A DNA stretch of 64,000 nucleotides from assembly GCA_021151695.1 (NCBI GenBank), contig JAGKWU010000010.1, positions 1 to 64,000 on the forward strand, given 5' to 3'. This DNA is from Cellvibrionaceae bacterium (GTDB taxonomy: Bacteria > Pseudomonadota > Gammaproteobacteria > Pseudomonadales > Cellvibrionaceae). The position numbers were made by a program, and so were the translations under genes. The notes beneath the pieces were generated by a model. It was not told the DNA's origin and did no database searches. It saw nothing but the letters and a program-made list of their open reading frames with translations. Shown here piece after piece: positions 8,827 through 17,161 of this stretch; the stretch's first letter is position 1, and each line of letters begins with the position of its first letter.

Positions 8827-10350
8827 ATGAAGCGAGTATGGCTTTTTTTATTGTTTGTAATACTGGCTGGTTGCGAGCGAAACCATCAGTCAGATACCGC
8901 CAAAAATCCTGACTGGTTAAAACTTTGCCCGGACTACGCGGCCACAGGTAAGGCGCCGGTTGCGGCTAACGCCCAGTGCGGCAGCCTGATGCTGAAGGAG
9001 GATCCGCAAAATCCCCAAAGCCAGGAAATTGCGATTAACGTATTGCGATTGCCAGCGGTAATCCCGGTGCCTGAAGCTGATCCACTCTTTGTTATTGCTG
9101 GTGGGCCGGGACAATCGGCAGTAACGCTCGCAGAATCTGTGCATCAGGTGTTTAACGATGTGCGCAAAAGTCGCGACATTGTTTTTGTAGATCAGCGTGG
9201 CACAGGAAAATCCAATGCATTTGATTGTGTGTTTGAAACAGAGGCTAGCGCTCAGTTGCCTGCGGATCTGCAGCAAGCTTTTGTGCGTAAAGCGGCGGAG
9301 GATTGCGTTGCAAAGTATCGCAACCATTTTGCTTTTTACACCACGCCCTACGCAGTAGCTGATTTGGATGCGGTGCGCGCAGCGCTGGGTTATCCCAAAA
9401 TTAATTTGTGGGGTGGCTCTTATGGTTCACGTGTGGTGTTGGACTATATGCGCCGCTATCCTGCGCAAACACGAGCGGCCATTATTGATGGCGTGGCGCC
9501 ACCCGATATAGCTTTGCCATGGTTTATGGAGCGTGATGGATTGGCGGCCCTGGCGAGTATTAATCAGCAATGTGAAAAAACGCCCGAATGCAAGAATCGT
9601 TACGGTAATATTCTTGATAAAGCCAATGTCGTGTCGGCGCGGTTGCAAACCGCGCCTGTCGCCGTGAGTTTTCCTCATCCGCGCACTCAGGGGAAAATGA
9701 ATACGACACTTGTTGCAGAGGATTTTTCTGCAATTATTCATTTGGCCTTGTATAACCGCGACTTATCGGCGCTCTTGCCGCAAGTGATCAGTGATTCGGA
9801 AGCGGGCGATTATCAATTATTCAGCTCGCTGATTTATCTCGCCAAATCGCGTAGCGATCTTTCGGGTATTAACTACGCCATGCACTACGCGGTAGTGTGC
9901 AATGAAGATTACCCGCTCTATCAACATAAAAACGCCGCGGAATCAAACCTCTTTTTAAATGCGCAGATGGTGCAGCGCTATTCGGAGATTTGTTCGCTCT
10001 GGCCCAAGGCAACCTTACCCGATAACTATTGGCAGCCGGTGGCGAGCGACGTGCCTGTGTTGATTTTATCCGGTGCTGTCGATCCGGTAACGCCGCCGCT
10101 CTGGGGGCAGTTTGTGCAAAAAAGTTTACCTAATGCAGTGCATTTAATCGCGCCGGGCGGGCATCACATAGTGACAATGGAAGGTTGTATGAGCCAATTG
10201 ATTGCCCAGTTTATTGCGAAGGGGGAGGCCAAATCATTAGAAGCGCAATGCGTGCAAAATATTCAACCCCTGGCGATCCATATGCCACCGCAAGCTTCTG
10301 ATTCAGCTTCGGCTATCTCTTCTTCAGCCGCGACGGAGGCCAAGCCATGA
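8827..10350 (+). CDS. Alpha/beta-hydrolase lipoprotein, TAP-like peptidase
   Basis: This 507-residue protein has a lipoprotein signal (MKRVWLFLLFVILAGC, acylated Cys at 16) and an alpha/beta-hydrolase fold of the tripeptidyl aminopeptidase/proline iminopeptidase type. The oxyanion region is AGGPGQSA, the nucleophile elbow is GGSYGSR, and the C-terminal TAP-like part holds the acid (SGAVDPVTP) and the His (GGHHIV). It probably releases N-terminal residues from peptides in the cell envelope. Its last four bases overlap the next ABC gene (ATGA), tying it to the NatAB-like exporter. A natural reading is peptide processing linked to export or detoxification, but this is inference. Confidence 0.82.
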   Translation: MKRVWLFLLFVILAGCERNHQSDTAKNPDWLKLCPDYAATGKAPVAANAQCGSLMLKEDPQNPQSQEIAINVLRLPAVIPVPEADPLFVIAGGPGQSAVTLAESVHQVFNDVRKSRDIVFVDQRGTGKSNAFDCVFETEASAQLPADLQQAFVRKAAEDCVAKYRNHFAFYTTPYAVADLDAVRAALGYPKINLWGGSYGSRVVLDYMRRYPAQTRAAIIDGVAPPDIALPWFMERDGLAALASINQQCEKTPECKNRYGNILDKANVVSARLQTAPVAVSFPHPRTQGKMNTTLVAEDFSAIIHLALYNRDLSALLPQVISDSEAGDYQLFSSLIYLAKSRSDLSGINYAMHYAVVCNEDYPLYQHKNAAESNLFLNAQMVQRYSEICSLWPKATLPDNYWQPVASDVPVLILSGAVDPVTPPLWGQFVQKSLPNAVHLIAPGGHHIVTMEGCMSQLIAQFIAKGEAKSLEAQCVQNIQPLAIHMPPQASDSASAISSSAATEAKP

Positions 10351-11099
10351 TTCGCATTGAAAATATCAGCAAACATTTTGGCAACGCAAAATCAGGTGTC
10401 ATACAGGCGCTAAAGGATATCAATCTGGAATTGCGCGATGGAGAAATTACCGGCCTGTTGGGATTGAATGGTGCGGGGAAATCGACACTGCTGCGTTTGA
10501 TATATGGGTTGCAAATACCAAGCACCGGTAAAGTTTTTATCAACGGGATAGATGTGCAGCAACAGCCGGAGCTGGCACGTCGCCAGCTTGGCGTATTGCC
10601 AGATGATGCGGGTCTATACAAACGCCTGAACGCGCGCGAAAACATTCATTACTTTGGTGAGTTGCAAGGGTTGTCAGCGACTGAGTTGACTGCGAATACG
10701 GATGAGCTGATTAAGTTGTTGCGAATGGAAAATATTGCAGCGCGTCGCGCTGATGGATTTTCACTTGGTGAGCGAACTAAAACGGCCTTGGCACGTGCGC
10801 TTGTCCATAAACCGCAGCACGTATTGCTGGATGAGCCCACCAATGGTCTTGATGTCATTACCACTCGCGCCGTGCGTGAAATGTTGCTGGAGCTGCGAGC
10901 ACAGGGGCGATGCGTATTATTTTCCAGTCATTTGATGCACGAAGTGAGCGGTTTGTGTGATCGTATCCTGGTGATTGCTGCGGGGCGTATAGTTGCTGAT
11001 GGCAGTGTGGCAGAGGTTGTTGCCAATGCAGGCGTAGAATCCCTGGAGGACGCGTTTATCCACTTGTCCCAATCTGCACTGGAGGAAACTCATGTTTAA
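10347..11099 (+). CDS. ABC transporter ATP-binding protein, NatA-like
   Basis: This 250-residue ATPase has Walker A GLNGAGKST (about residues 39-47), a signature reading FSLGERTK, Walker B VLLDEPTNGLD and the switch His in FSSHLMHEV. The pattern, with a DUF-type permease next to it, resembles NatA of the sodium-efflux system NatAB and related ABC-2 exporters. The start overlaps the lipoprotein peptidase gene, and the end overlaps the permease by eight bases. The three genes therefore form one translationally coupled unit. Confidence 0.85.
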   Translation: MIRIENISKHFGNAKSGVIQALKDINLELRDGEITGLLGLNGAGKSTLLRLIYGLQIPSTGKVFINGIDVQQQPELARRQLGVLPDDAGLYKRLNARENIHYFGELQGLSATELTANTDELIKLLRMENIAARRADGFSLGERTKTALARALVHKPQHVLLDEPTNGLDVITTRAVREMLLELRAQGRCVLFSSHLMHEVSGLCDRILVIAAGRIVADGSVAEVVANAGVESLEDAFIHLSQSALEETHV

Positions 11100-12288
11100 T
11101 TCAGTATTTTTTCGTTCAGCATTGGTTGTATACCGTAAGGAAATACGCGATGCCCTGCGCGATAAGCGCAGTTTGCGCATGGCTTTTTTGATGCCGCTTT
11201 ATTTTGTGGCGCTCTTTGCGGGCGGTGTTGTGTTTGCAGTGAATGTGATGGCCGATAAAAAAGTCGCCGGTGTCACCTCAATTAATGTTGCTGTTGAAGG
11301 CGAACAAAATTTCCCGGAGCTGGTGGCCTGGCTGCGCGAACAGGGTGCCAATGTCAAAACGATTTCGGGTGATGCCTATCAGCAAGTGAAAGCTAAAAAA
11401 TTAAATTTTGCGTTGATTATTCCACCTGAGGCCAAAGCGAAACGCGATAAAGGCGAAACGGCACCAGTGTGGTTGGTTTACGACGGTGCGGATATGAAGG
11501 CCATGCCTGATGTGGGTTTTGTGCGGGGACAATTTTACGCATGGAGTAGTCGCCAGGGCGCTATTAATTTAATGGCGCGGGGTGTTGCCCCGGATGCAGC
11601 AGCACCTGTGTGGCTGCGCGAAAATAACCTCGCCGATGAGCAAAAAATGAGTGCCTACATTCTCGCCAGTTTACCCATGACGTTGCTGCTGGCTGTGTTT
11701 ATTGGCAGTGTTGGTTTTTCCGCTGATATGACGGCGGGTGAGCGCGAACGTCGCTCGCTGGAGTCGTTGTTGATTACACCGGTATCGTCATTGGCGCTTT
11801 TTGCGGGCAAATGGCTTACCGCGTTGACCATCACCATCTGCGTACTTTTTATGCAGTTGGTGTTGCTGGCGATAGCATTCCGCACCTTGCCATTTAATCA
11901 ATTGGGTTTGCGTGTGGATGTGAACTTTCTGGATATGATTAATGTGTTTTGGGCGCTGATGTCGGTAGCGATTTTTGCGGTGGCTTTGCAATTGAGCGTT
12001 GCTACTCTGGCAAAATCTTTCAAAGATGCGCAGACCTTGTTGGGTTTGTTGGTGTTCTTGCCCATGGTGCCGATTATGTACACTCTATTCAATCCTGGTG
12101 CTTTTTATGACTGGTGGTTGTGGGTGCCGGTATTGGGGCAGACATCGGTGATCAAAGAAATATTTTTGGGCGGCAGTGTTGCAGCCTATACCTTTGGAAA
12201 GTTTTGGGTGGTGGCATTGCTGATGACGCTGCCAGTGTTTTATTTGGGCGCAAGACAATTGCGTAAACCTAAAACGATTTATGGTTAG
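11092..12288 (+). CDS. ABC-2 family permease, NatB-like
   Basis: This 398-residue membrane protein has one N-terminal span (about residues 28-52), a large periplasmic domain (about 55-190) and a C-terminal bundle of five or six spans. The ABC-2 landmarks are DMTAGERERRSLESLLITPVSSLALFAGKW (only quoted in part: TAGERERRSLESLL). This architecture matches NatB, the membrane part of a sodium or drug exporter. It overlaps the ATPase gene by eight bases and ends the operon; a long inverted repeat follows before a convergent gene. Confidence 0.85.
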   Translation: MFNSVFFRSALVVYRKEIRDALRDKRSLRMAFLMPLYFVALFAGGVVFAVNVMADKKVAGVTSINVAVEGEQNFPELVAWLREQGANVKTISGDAYQQVKAKKLNFALIIPPEAKAKRDKGETAPVWLVYDGADMKAMPDVGFVRGQFYAWSSRQGAINLMARGVAPDAAAPVWLRENNLADEQKMSAYILASLPMTLLLAVFIGSVGFSADMTAGERERRSLESLLITPVSSLALFAGKWLTALTITICVLFMQLVLLAIAFRTLPFNQLGLRVDVNFLDMINVFWALMSVAIFAVALQLSVATLAKSFKDAQTLLGLLVFLPMVPIMYTLFNPGAFYDWWLWVPVLGQTSVIKEIFLGGSVAAYTFGKFWVVALLMTLPVFYLGARQLRKPKTIYG

Positions 12289-12336
12289 TTATTGTGTGAG
12301 ACTTTAACGAGAGGAGTTGCAGCTCTGTGAGTTAAT

Positions 12337-12379
12337 AATCAGGATCTTATACAGAAGCGCCTGGCATAAGATCCTGATT
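12337..12379. terminator. Perfect 14-bp inverted repeat between convergent genes
   Basis: AATCAGGATCTTAT (12337-12350) is exactly reverse-complemented at 12366-12379, with a 15-bp spacer. It lies between the 3' ends of the NatB-like gene and the GST gene, so a bidirectional terminator is the likely role. There is no T tract on either side, which leaves room for another function. Confidence 0.5.
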
Positions 12380-12393
12380 CACAATCAAAATAC

Positions 12394-12954
12394 TCAACTT
12401 TGCGGTATGGCTGTATCGGCGAAAGGTTTGTAGTTTTGTATTCCCGCTAAAAAATCTTGCAGGTTGGTGCAGCTATCAATCGATATGCGTTTGCGAAACA
12501 GCGCCCAGCTTAAATAGCAGGCCAAGCGCAGTTGGGCGTCGTTGTAGGGTGGTTGGTGCGGCAGCGATAGTTTATTCAATTCCCCAAGGCTTGATTCAAT
12601 ACGGGCGGCTTGGCGGCGAGTGTAATCGTAAGCCTCTATATCTACGCCATCGCGCTGTAAAAAGAATAAATTCGCGGTGGTATCCAGTGCAGTATTTACC
12701 ATACAAAACTGATCAAACTCGCTGGGCTCGGCCATAAATTTCTGGCCGGCCAGCTCGCGGATATATTTCAAAATGGAACCCGAATCGGTAAGAAACACCT
12801 CTTCGTGCGCGAGAAAGGGCACGCGCTTGGTGGGTGATTGCGAGCCACTGGCGGCCTGATCGGTTTCGATGAACTCAAAATCAATACCGTTTTCCAGTAG
12901 GGCGATTTGGCAATGACGCACGTAGGGAGAGGTGTAGCTACCGTAAAGTTTCAT
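12394..12954 (-). CDS. Glutathione S-transferase family protein
   Basis: The 186-residue protein opens with a thioredoxin-like GST N-domain (MKLYGSYTSPYVRHCQIALLENG in part: YTSPYVRH), with the catalytic region Ser/Tyr at SYTSPY, the cis-Pro loop RVPFL and the glutathione-binding pair DSGSI. The helical C-domain is short compared with typical 200-220-residue GSTs. It probably conjugates or reduces small electrophiles with glutathione; the substrate is unknown. The gene is 10 bp downstream of the DUF4440 gene on the same strand. Confidence 0.85.
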   Translation of the reverse strand: MKLYGSYTSPYVRHCQIALLENGIDFEFIETDQAASGSQSPTKRVPFLAHEEVFLTDSGSILKYIRELAGQKFMAEPSEFDQFCMVNTALDTTANLFFLQRDGVDIEAYDYTRRQAARIESSLGELNKLSLPHQPPYNDAQLRLACYLSWALFRKRISIDSCTNLQDFLAGIQNYKPFADTAIPQS

Positions 12955-12964
12955 AATTCACTCG

Positions 12965-13411
12965 TTAATGGGTTTTGAATGCCTGGCGTGCCAGCAATAG
13001 CCAGTGCCCGTGTTGTTTTTTCCAAATAAGCATGACACCTATGTTCACTTCACCCGGTTTGCCTTTGTCATTGGTGGTGGCCACCAATGTGTGGCGAACT
13101 ATGGCTATGTCATCGACAATTTTAATGCTCTGGTTTTGCAGGTCCATGGTGACAAAGTCGGAATTTCCGCTCACGAGTTTTTCAATAAACTCTGATTGGT
13201 CATCGACATGACCACCTGAGTGGCCATAGCTTAGCTCGCTGGATGTTAGCGCTTTGAGTTGAGAAGCGTCGGCATTGATCATTGCCTGACGCAAAGCTTC
13301 TACCTGCGTGGCAACCTCATTAGTGGCTTTGGTGTTTTTATCGAGTGCAAGTGCAGGGTTGGTCAGGAAAAAACTGCATAGACAAAGTGAAACAAAAATA
13401 ATTTTTTTCAT
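12965..13411 (-). CDS. Secreted NTF2-like protein (DUF4440/SnoaL-like)
   Basis: The 148-residue protein has a signal peptide (MKKIIFVSLCLCSFFLTNPALA) and an NTF2-like cone fold. The diagnostic parts are the long first helix (EVATQVEALRQAMINADASQL), LSYGHSGG and the closing strands VMLIWKKQHGHWLLLARQAFK. Such proteins are usually small-molecule binding or isomerase-like; no catalytic role can be assigned. It probably shares a transcript with the GST gene downstream. Confidence 0.75.
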   Translation of the reverse strand: MKKIIFVSLCLCSFFLTNPALALDKNTKATNEVATQVEALRQAMINADASQLKALTSSELSYGHSGGHVDDQSEFIEKLVSGNSDFVTMDLQNQSIKIVDDIAIVRHTLVATTNDKGKPGEVNIGVMLIWKKQHGHWLLLARQAFKTH

Positions 13412-13734
13412 AATGATAGCGCTCAGGGAGTGGATGTAAAAACAATAAACCGATCCCTTGCCGAATGTGTCCTGATGGACTTGTTATTTGGTTGTATTAA
13501 AACACCTTTTAATAGCGGTAATTCAATGCTTTAAGTGCGCGGCTGTCAATGATTTTTTTGGAGTTGGCAGCTGGTTTTACACCTAATATAAGCACCTGCT
13601 CTTTCAGAGGATTTCAATATTCCAACACGGTTTTTGACAAAGAATCACCTAGGCGCAAGACTTACCAACATGAGGGTGTGTGTTGATTTAGGCGCTCCCT
13701 AATCCAGTCAGCGGCTTTGTTTAAGGAGTTTTAT
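13412..13734. other. Intergenic region between divergent genes
   Basis: This 323-bp gap separates the minus-strand DUF4440 gene from the plus-strand 98-residue gene, so it must carry both promoters. A possible plus-strand promoter is TTGACA (13634-13639) with a 17-bp spacer to a weak -10 AAGACT (13657-13662). AAGGAG at 13723-13728 is the ribosome site of the next gene. Nothing else stands out. Confidence 0.4.
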
Positions 13735-14031
13735 ATGTTGGATCAAATGCGCAATTTCAATGCTGTATTCGATGAAGCCGTTTCGGCTCAGCGCGAAGAC
13801 AAACGCGGTTCTCGTTCGGCGCTGCCAGCAGATGTTCTCTACTACCTTAACGAAGTACAGCGCATTGCTCTCCATAGTCTGGAAAATTTTGGGTGGCAAT
13901 TGGCCTTTATCCGTCGCCCGTTGTTTATGCCACCCATGGTCGTGGTAAAAAATGGCGAGCAAACCAAATATGCAGTGCTTGAGGACGATGGCAGTGTGAA
14001 CCTGGCTCCTCAGGTTAAATGGCGTAATTAA
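13735..14031 (+). CDS. Conserved hypothetical protein, 98 residues
   Basis: I do not recognise a named domain. The protein (MLDQMRNFNAVFDEAV...) is soluble with no signal peptide, and has a central conserved-looking stretch VQRIALHSLENFGWQLAFIRRPLFMPPMVVV. The start at 13735 is fixed by AAGGAG eight bases upstream; an in-frame TTG at 13717 would contain that site inside the gene. A structured 3' region and a terminator follow, so it is a single-gene transcript. Confidence 0.75.
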   Translation: MLDQMRNFNAVFDEAVSAQREDKRGSRSALPADVLYYLNEVQRIALHSLENFGWQLAFIRRPLFMPPMVVVKNGEQTKYAVLEDDGSVNLAPQVKWRN

Positions 14032-14176
14032 GATCGACTTGGCTTGGCCTTCCGGTCAGGCCTGAACGTAGGGATGGGCCTGGCCATGTGGATGAGGCCG
14101 TTACCAGATGTGTATCTGGCTGCGTGACCTGATAGACCTTGTTAGTATTTTGTAAATTAACGTTGGAATTTGCTTT
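14032..14176 (+). other. Structured 3' region or possible small RNA
   Basis: The 145 bases between the stop codon and the terminator at 14177 are rich in short inverted repeats: GGCC pairs around 14047-14064, ATGGGCCTGGCCAT around 14076-14089, and a perfect hairpin CCAGAT-GTGT-ATCTGG (14104-14119). There is no ORF. This could be a structured 3' UTR or a processed small RNA sharing the terminator. Two GGATG sequences occur, but there are too few to suggest a CsrA/RsmA sponge. I see no match to a known RNA family. Confidence 0.3.
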
Positions 14177-14209
14177 AAGCCTCGTTCATTCAAGAGCGGG
14201 GCTTTTTTC
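14177..14209 (+). terminator. Rho-independent terminator
   Basis: The stem AAGCCTCG/CGGGGCTT (14177-14184 and 14197-14204, one G-T pair) is followed by TTTTTCTTTCTT. It ends the transcript of the 98-residue gene and its 3' region. The 156 bases from here to the next start (14366) show only a GAGGAGG ribosome site at about 14352-14358. Confidence 0.75.
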
Positions 14210-14365
14210 TTTCTTGTTCTTCCTCTGGTGTTCCCCTTTTCTTGAATCATTTTTGCATTCAGCTGCAATTCACTGGCTGGCTTTAGTATCGAATCAGGTT
14301 TTGCCTTCGCGGCTGAATATTACATAAGGCGAGACTGTCCCCGGGCTTTCTGTGAGGAGGTAATT

Positions 14366-14872
14366 GTGAGCAAGTATGGCCTATGGTTGGTGGTATTGAT
14401 GTTGGCTGGGTGCGGTGGTGGTGCTGACGTGGTGGTTGTGCAGGACCCCAATCCAACGCCGACATTTAAAAGTTTTAGTATCGTGGACAGTTATGGCGTG
14501 GATTCGTCAGTTTCCTCGCAACCTCTGGCGATTGATCCCTATAAAGACGACGGCTTATTTGATGTTTTCTGGTGGGTGAGCAGTGTAGAAAACTACCGCA
14601 TTAATCTGTATTTAAATGATCGCGATGCACTTGGTGGCGCCATACTGGTTTACACCGATGTGTGCGGCAACACCGGTCGTTGCGGCAATGATGGCAGCGC
14701 GATTTGTCAGTACACCTCAGACTTCTACATGGCCTGCAATGACGATACCAAGGAAACAGATATTGCCAGTCTGTTCACGCGAGTGCCCCAGCAAATGTAT
14801 TTGCTCATGGAGGTGTGTGATATAGATTCTCCTTTATGCACACTCAGATCGCGTCCCGTTCTGATGCAATAG
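14366..14872 (+). CDS. Hypothetical lipoprotein
   Basis: The 168-residue protein has a lipobox (LVVLMLAGC, Cys at 16) and then a Gly/Val/Pro-rich linker. The rest is Asp-rich with many Cys residues (CGNTGRCGNDGSAICQY, DFYMACNDD, VCDIDSPLC), consistent with a disulfide-stabilised surface or periplasmic domain. No family is recognised. The start is GTG at 14366, supported by GAGGAGG. It stands alone between a terminator and the metallopeptidase gene. Confidence 0.65.
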   Translation: MSKYGLWLVVLMLAGCGGGADVVVVQDPNPTPTFKSFSIVDSYGVDSSVSSQPLAIDPYKDDGLFDVFWWVSSVENYRINLYLNDRDALGGAILVYTDVCGNTGRCGNDGSAICQYTSDFYMACNDDTKETDIASLFTRVPQQMYLLMEVCDIDSPLCTLRSRPVLMQ

Positions 14873-14952
14873 TGTCCGAATCCAGGGCCGCCTTATGTAA
14901 ACGGGGTGGCCCGAGCTGGCGACGACGGGCATAATGCAATCCAACTCTGCAA

Positions 14953-15717
14953 TTGGCCTCATTTGCGTCAGTATCTATGGTGTTATCCACACTCAGTCGT
15001 GTCTTCCTTAAAAATGCGCCCGCGCCATTACCCTTCAGCTATGAAATTAAGCGTTCATTGCGTCGGCGTAGTATGAGTATTGAGGTCAGCTGCGCTCAAG
15101 TGACTGTGCGCGCTCCGCAATTTGTTGCACTGGCGGAGCTGGAAGCATTTGTGCGTAGCAAGTCTGCCTGGGTGCAGCAGAAACTGGCAGAGCAAGCGCA
15201 TCAATTGCAGGCGCTTCCGCTAAGGCGCTATGAGGATGGTGCCGACCTGCCCTTGTTGGGCGGAGAGCTGCGCCTGATTGTCCGTCGCCACACACGCTCA
15301 CAAGTGATTCGCCAGGGGCAAAGCTTGTTCGTGTTGCTTGGCTCCCGCAGTCGCCTCGATGAAGTTGAGCAGGTGCGTCGATTGGTGGCTGGCTGGTATC
15401 AGCAGGAGGCGCTGATGCTGTTGACTGAAAAAACTCGCATAGCCGCGCACCGGCTTGGAAGGCGCTATGGGGAGGTGACGGTAAGGGCCACTCGTTCCAA
15501 GTGGGGACACTGCACGACCAAGGGCGATATACAGTACAACTGGCAGATTCTGCTAGCCCCCGAGCCTATAGTCGATTATCTTGTGGCCCACGAAGTGAGC
15601 CATCTGGTCCATCACAATCACAGCCCTGCATTTTGGGCAGTCGTGGCCAGCCTTTGTCCTGATTACCGGCAGCGCCGAGCCTGGCTCAAGGCTAATGGCA
15701 TGTACCTGACCCTGTAA
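14953..15717 (+). CDS. YgjP-like zinc metallopeptidase (DUF45/M48-like)
   Basis: The protein carries the zinc motif HEVSHLVHHNHSPAFW, with HExxH at residues 213-217 and the third ligand at about 223, and the family motif TRSKWGHCTTKGDIQYNW (residues about 180-197). This is the YgjP/WLM-like group of DUF45 peptidases, whose physiological substrates are largely unknown. The full frame is 254 residues from a TTG at 14953. An ATG at 14977 is equally possible, and neither has a convincing ribosome site, so the first 8-40 residues are uncertain. Confidence 0.8.
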   Translation: MASFASVSMVLSTLSRVFLKNAPAPLPFSYEIKRSLRRRSMSIEVSCAQVTVRAPQFVALAELEAFVRSKSAWVQQKLAEQAHQLQALPLRRYEDGADLPLLGGELRLIVRRHTRSQVIRQGQSLFVLLGSRSRLDEVEQVRRLVAGWYQQEALMLLTEKTRIAAHRLGRRYGEVTVRATRSKWGHCTTKGDIQYNWQILLAPEPIVDYLVAHEVSHLVHHNHSPAFWAVVASLCPDYRQRRAWLKANGMYLTL

Positions 15718-15771
15718 GCTATTGATCCTGTTTATAAGCTGCGATTGTTTGAACCCCTTTGGAGAACTCCC

Positions 15772-16140
15772 ATGATTGAACCCCTGAGCGATAACGACTC
15801 GGAAAACCTCGACCGTTTTATTATCGAGGCGATTGAGAACGGCTGCGTCTGGAGTTTGCAGGGCCCTGAAGGTTGGGCACTGTGCGGTTCAGAAAAACAC
15901 GACAATACCGATGTTATGCCTTTCTGGTCGCAAGAAGAGTTCGCCCGTGTGCATTGTCAGGAGGATTGGAAGGATTATGAGCCGGTCGCCATAGAGCTGG
16001 AAGAGTTTCTGGAGGATTGGCTGACCGGTATGCACGAAGATGTGATTCTGGTCGGGGTCAACTGGGATGAAGAATTGGAAGGTGTAGAGATGGAGCCGCT
16101 CGACCTGCTGGAAGAGTTTGACCAGGAGCTGGAAGACTAG
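15772..16140 (+). CDS. DUF2750 family protein
   Basis: The 122-residue acidic protein matches the DUF2750 pattern as I remember it: VWSLQGPEGWALCGS, then VMPFWSQEEFARVHCQEDW and a C-terminal EFLEDWLTGMHEDVILVGVNWD. No function is known for the family. The ATG at 15772 was chosen because TGGAG lies just upstream; the frame is open a further nine codons. Its stop shares the palindromic CTAG with the convergent gene downstream, so there is no intergenic space. Confidence 0.75.
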   Translation: MIEPLSDNDSENLDRFIIEAIENGCVWSLQGPEGWALCGSEKHDNTDVMPFWSQEEFARVHCQEDWKDYEPVAIELEEFLEDWLTGMHEDVILVGVNWDEELEGVEMEPLDLLEEFDQELED

Positions 16141-16481
16141 CGCCAGTTGGTTTCATTGATATCGCCGCCAAACAAGTGGTCGTGCAGAATGTCTACATGG
16201 TTTTTGCGGGCAAAGATTTCGAGGTCAAGCAAGCTTTCGCACAGGGGGGAATAAACTACCCCGGCGGTGCGATAGTCGCGGTTGGTGATTACAAAGGCAG
16301 TGCCGGTGGCTAGCAGGCGTTTGGATATGTGGCTAAAGGCGCGACGCTGAATCTGCAATACCAGCAATTCAAAGTCCATGCACAAGCGCATTAATTGCGG
16401 ATAATTGGTTTCCCTACGATCAATAAAGCAAATTTCCCGGCTGCCCAGAATGTCTTCTTGTTTAAGTGATGGGTAAGGCAT
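16137..16481 (-). CDS. Hypothetical protein, 114 residues
   Basis: I do not recognise this protein. It is soluble, with a helical middle (LMRLCMDFELLVLQIQRRAF) and conserved-looking segments FIDRRETNYPQL, FVITNRDYRTAGVVYSPLCE and DLEIFARKNHVDILHDHLFGGD. The Tyr/His/Asp-rich C-terminal half might bind metal or nucleotide, but that is a guess. Its stop codon overlaps the DUF2750 stop on the opposite strand. Confidence 0.55.
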   Translation of the reverse strand: MPYPSLKQEDILGSREICFIDRRETNYPQLMRLCMDFELLVLQIQRRAFSHISKRLLATGTAFVITNRDYRTAGVVYSPLCESLLDLEIFARKNHVDILHDHLFGGDINETNWR

Positions 16482-16617
16482 AGTTGTTTATTTCTGGTAC
16501 TGCCTTCCGTTGCGTTAGGTCTGGCGCTGTTTCAGGGCGCGGATTACATCACAAGCCACGCCCGAGAGCGAGTGTTATAGTCACATTTTTTTACCATTAA
16601 AAACCCGGGAGTTGCTA

Positions 16618-17091
16618 ATGAAGAGCATATTAAGTCGCGCCTGCCTGGCCTTTGGCATATTGTTGCTAGCCGCCTGCGCCAGCCTCAATCCAGTGCCCAA
16701 GCACCCTGACGTAAAGCTGGTGGGGATTCGGGTTTTGCCGGCGGAAAGCCTGCTGCAGCGAGATCTGGCGGTGGATTTGATGATAGTGAATCCTAACAAT
16801 AAGGATCTGTCTGTGCGTAGTATCAGCTATAACGTTGGCGTGGAAAACGTTAAATTACTTAACGGCATCTCCAGCGACGTGCCCGTCCTCAAAGCCAATG
16901 GCGAGACGCCGGTGACTCTGAAAGTCTCCGCGGATGTATTGTCGGTTTTAAGCTTGCTGCAGCACTTTGCCAGCAATGGCGTGAGCGACAAAGTGAATTA
17001 TAATTTTTCCGCCGTTATAGATTTCAGCGCCTGGTTGCCGTCGCTCCATGTGGATAAGAAAGGGGTATTGCCCCTGGGTGGTACCAAATAG
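16618..17091 (+). CDS. LEA14-type lipoprotein
   Basis: The 157-residue protein has a lipobox (FGILLLAAC, Cys at 17) and then an LEA14/water-stress (WHy) beta-sandwich: VKLVGIRVLPAESLLQRDLAVDLMIVNPN, quoted in part, and LSVRSISYNVGVENVKLLNGISS. The motif NPN after the first strands is characteristic. It is anchored in the envelope, probably with a stress-protection or binding role; bacterial members are poorly understood. The start at 16618 follows GGGAG; an upstream TTG is rejected. parC follows after 70 bp. Confidence 0.8.
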   Translation: MKSILSRACLAFGILLLAACASLNPVPKHPDVKLVGIRVLPAESLLQRDLAVDLMIVNPNNKDLSVRSISYNVGVENVKLLNGISSDVPVLKANGETPVTLKVSADVLSVLSLLQHFASNGVSDKVNYNFSAVIDFSAWLPSLHVDKKGVLPLGGTK

Positions 17092-17161
17092 CGAACAAGG
17101 TTTCAGAATAAATCCGGCGTTAACAACGCCGATGCATCAGCAGTAAGTATCAGGATATTCA

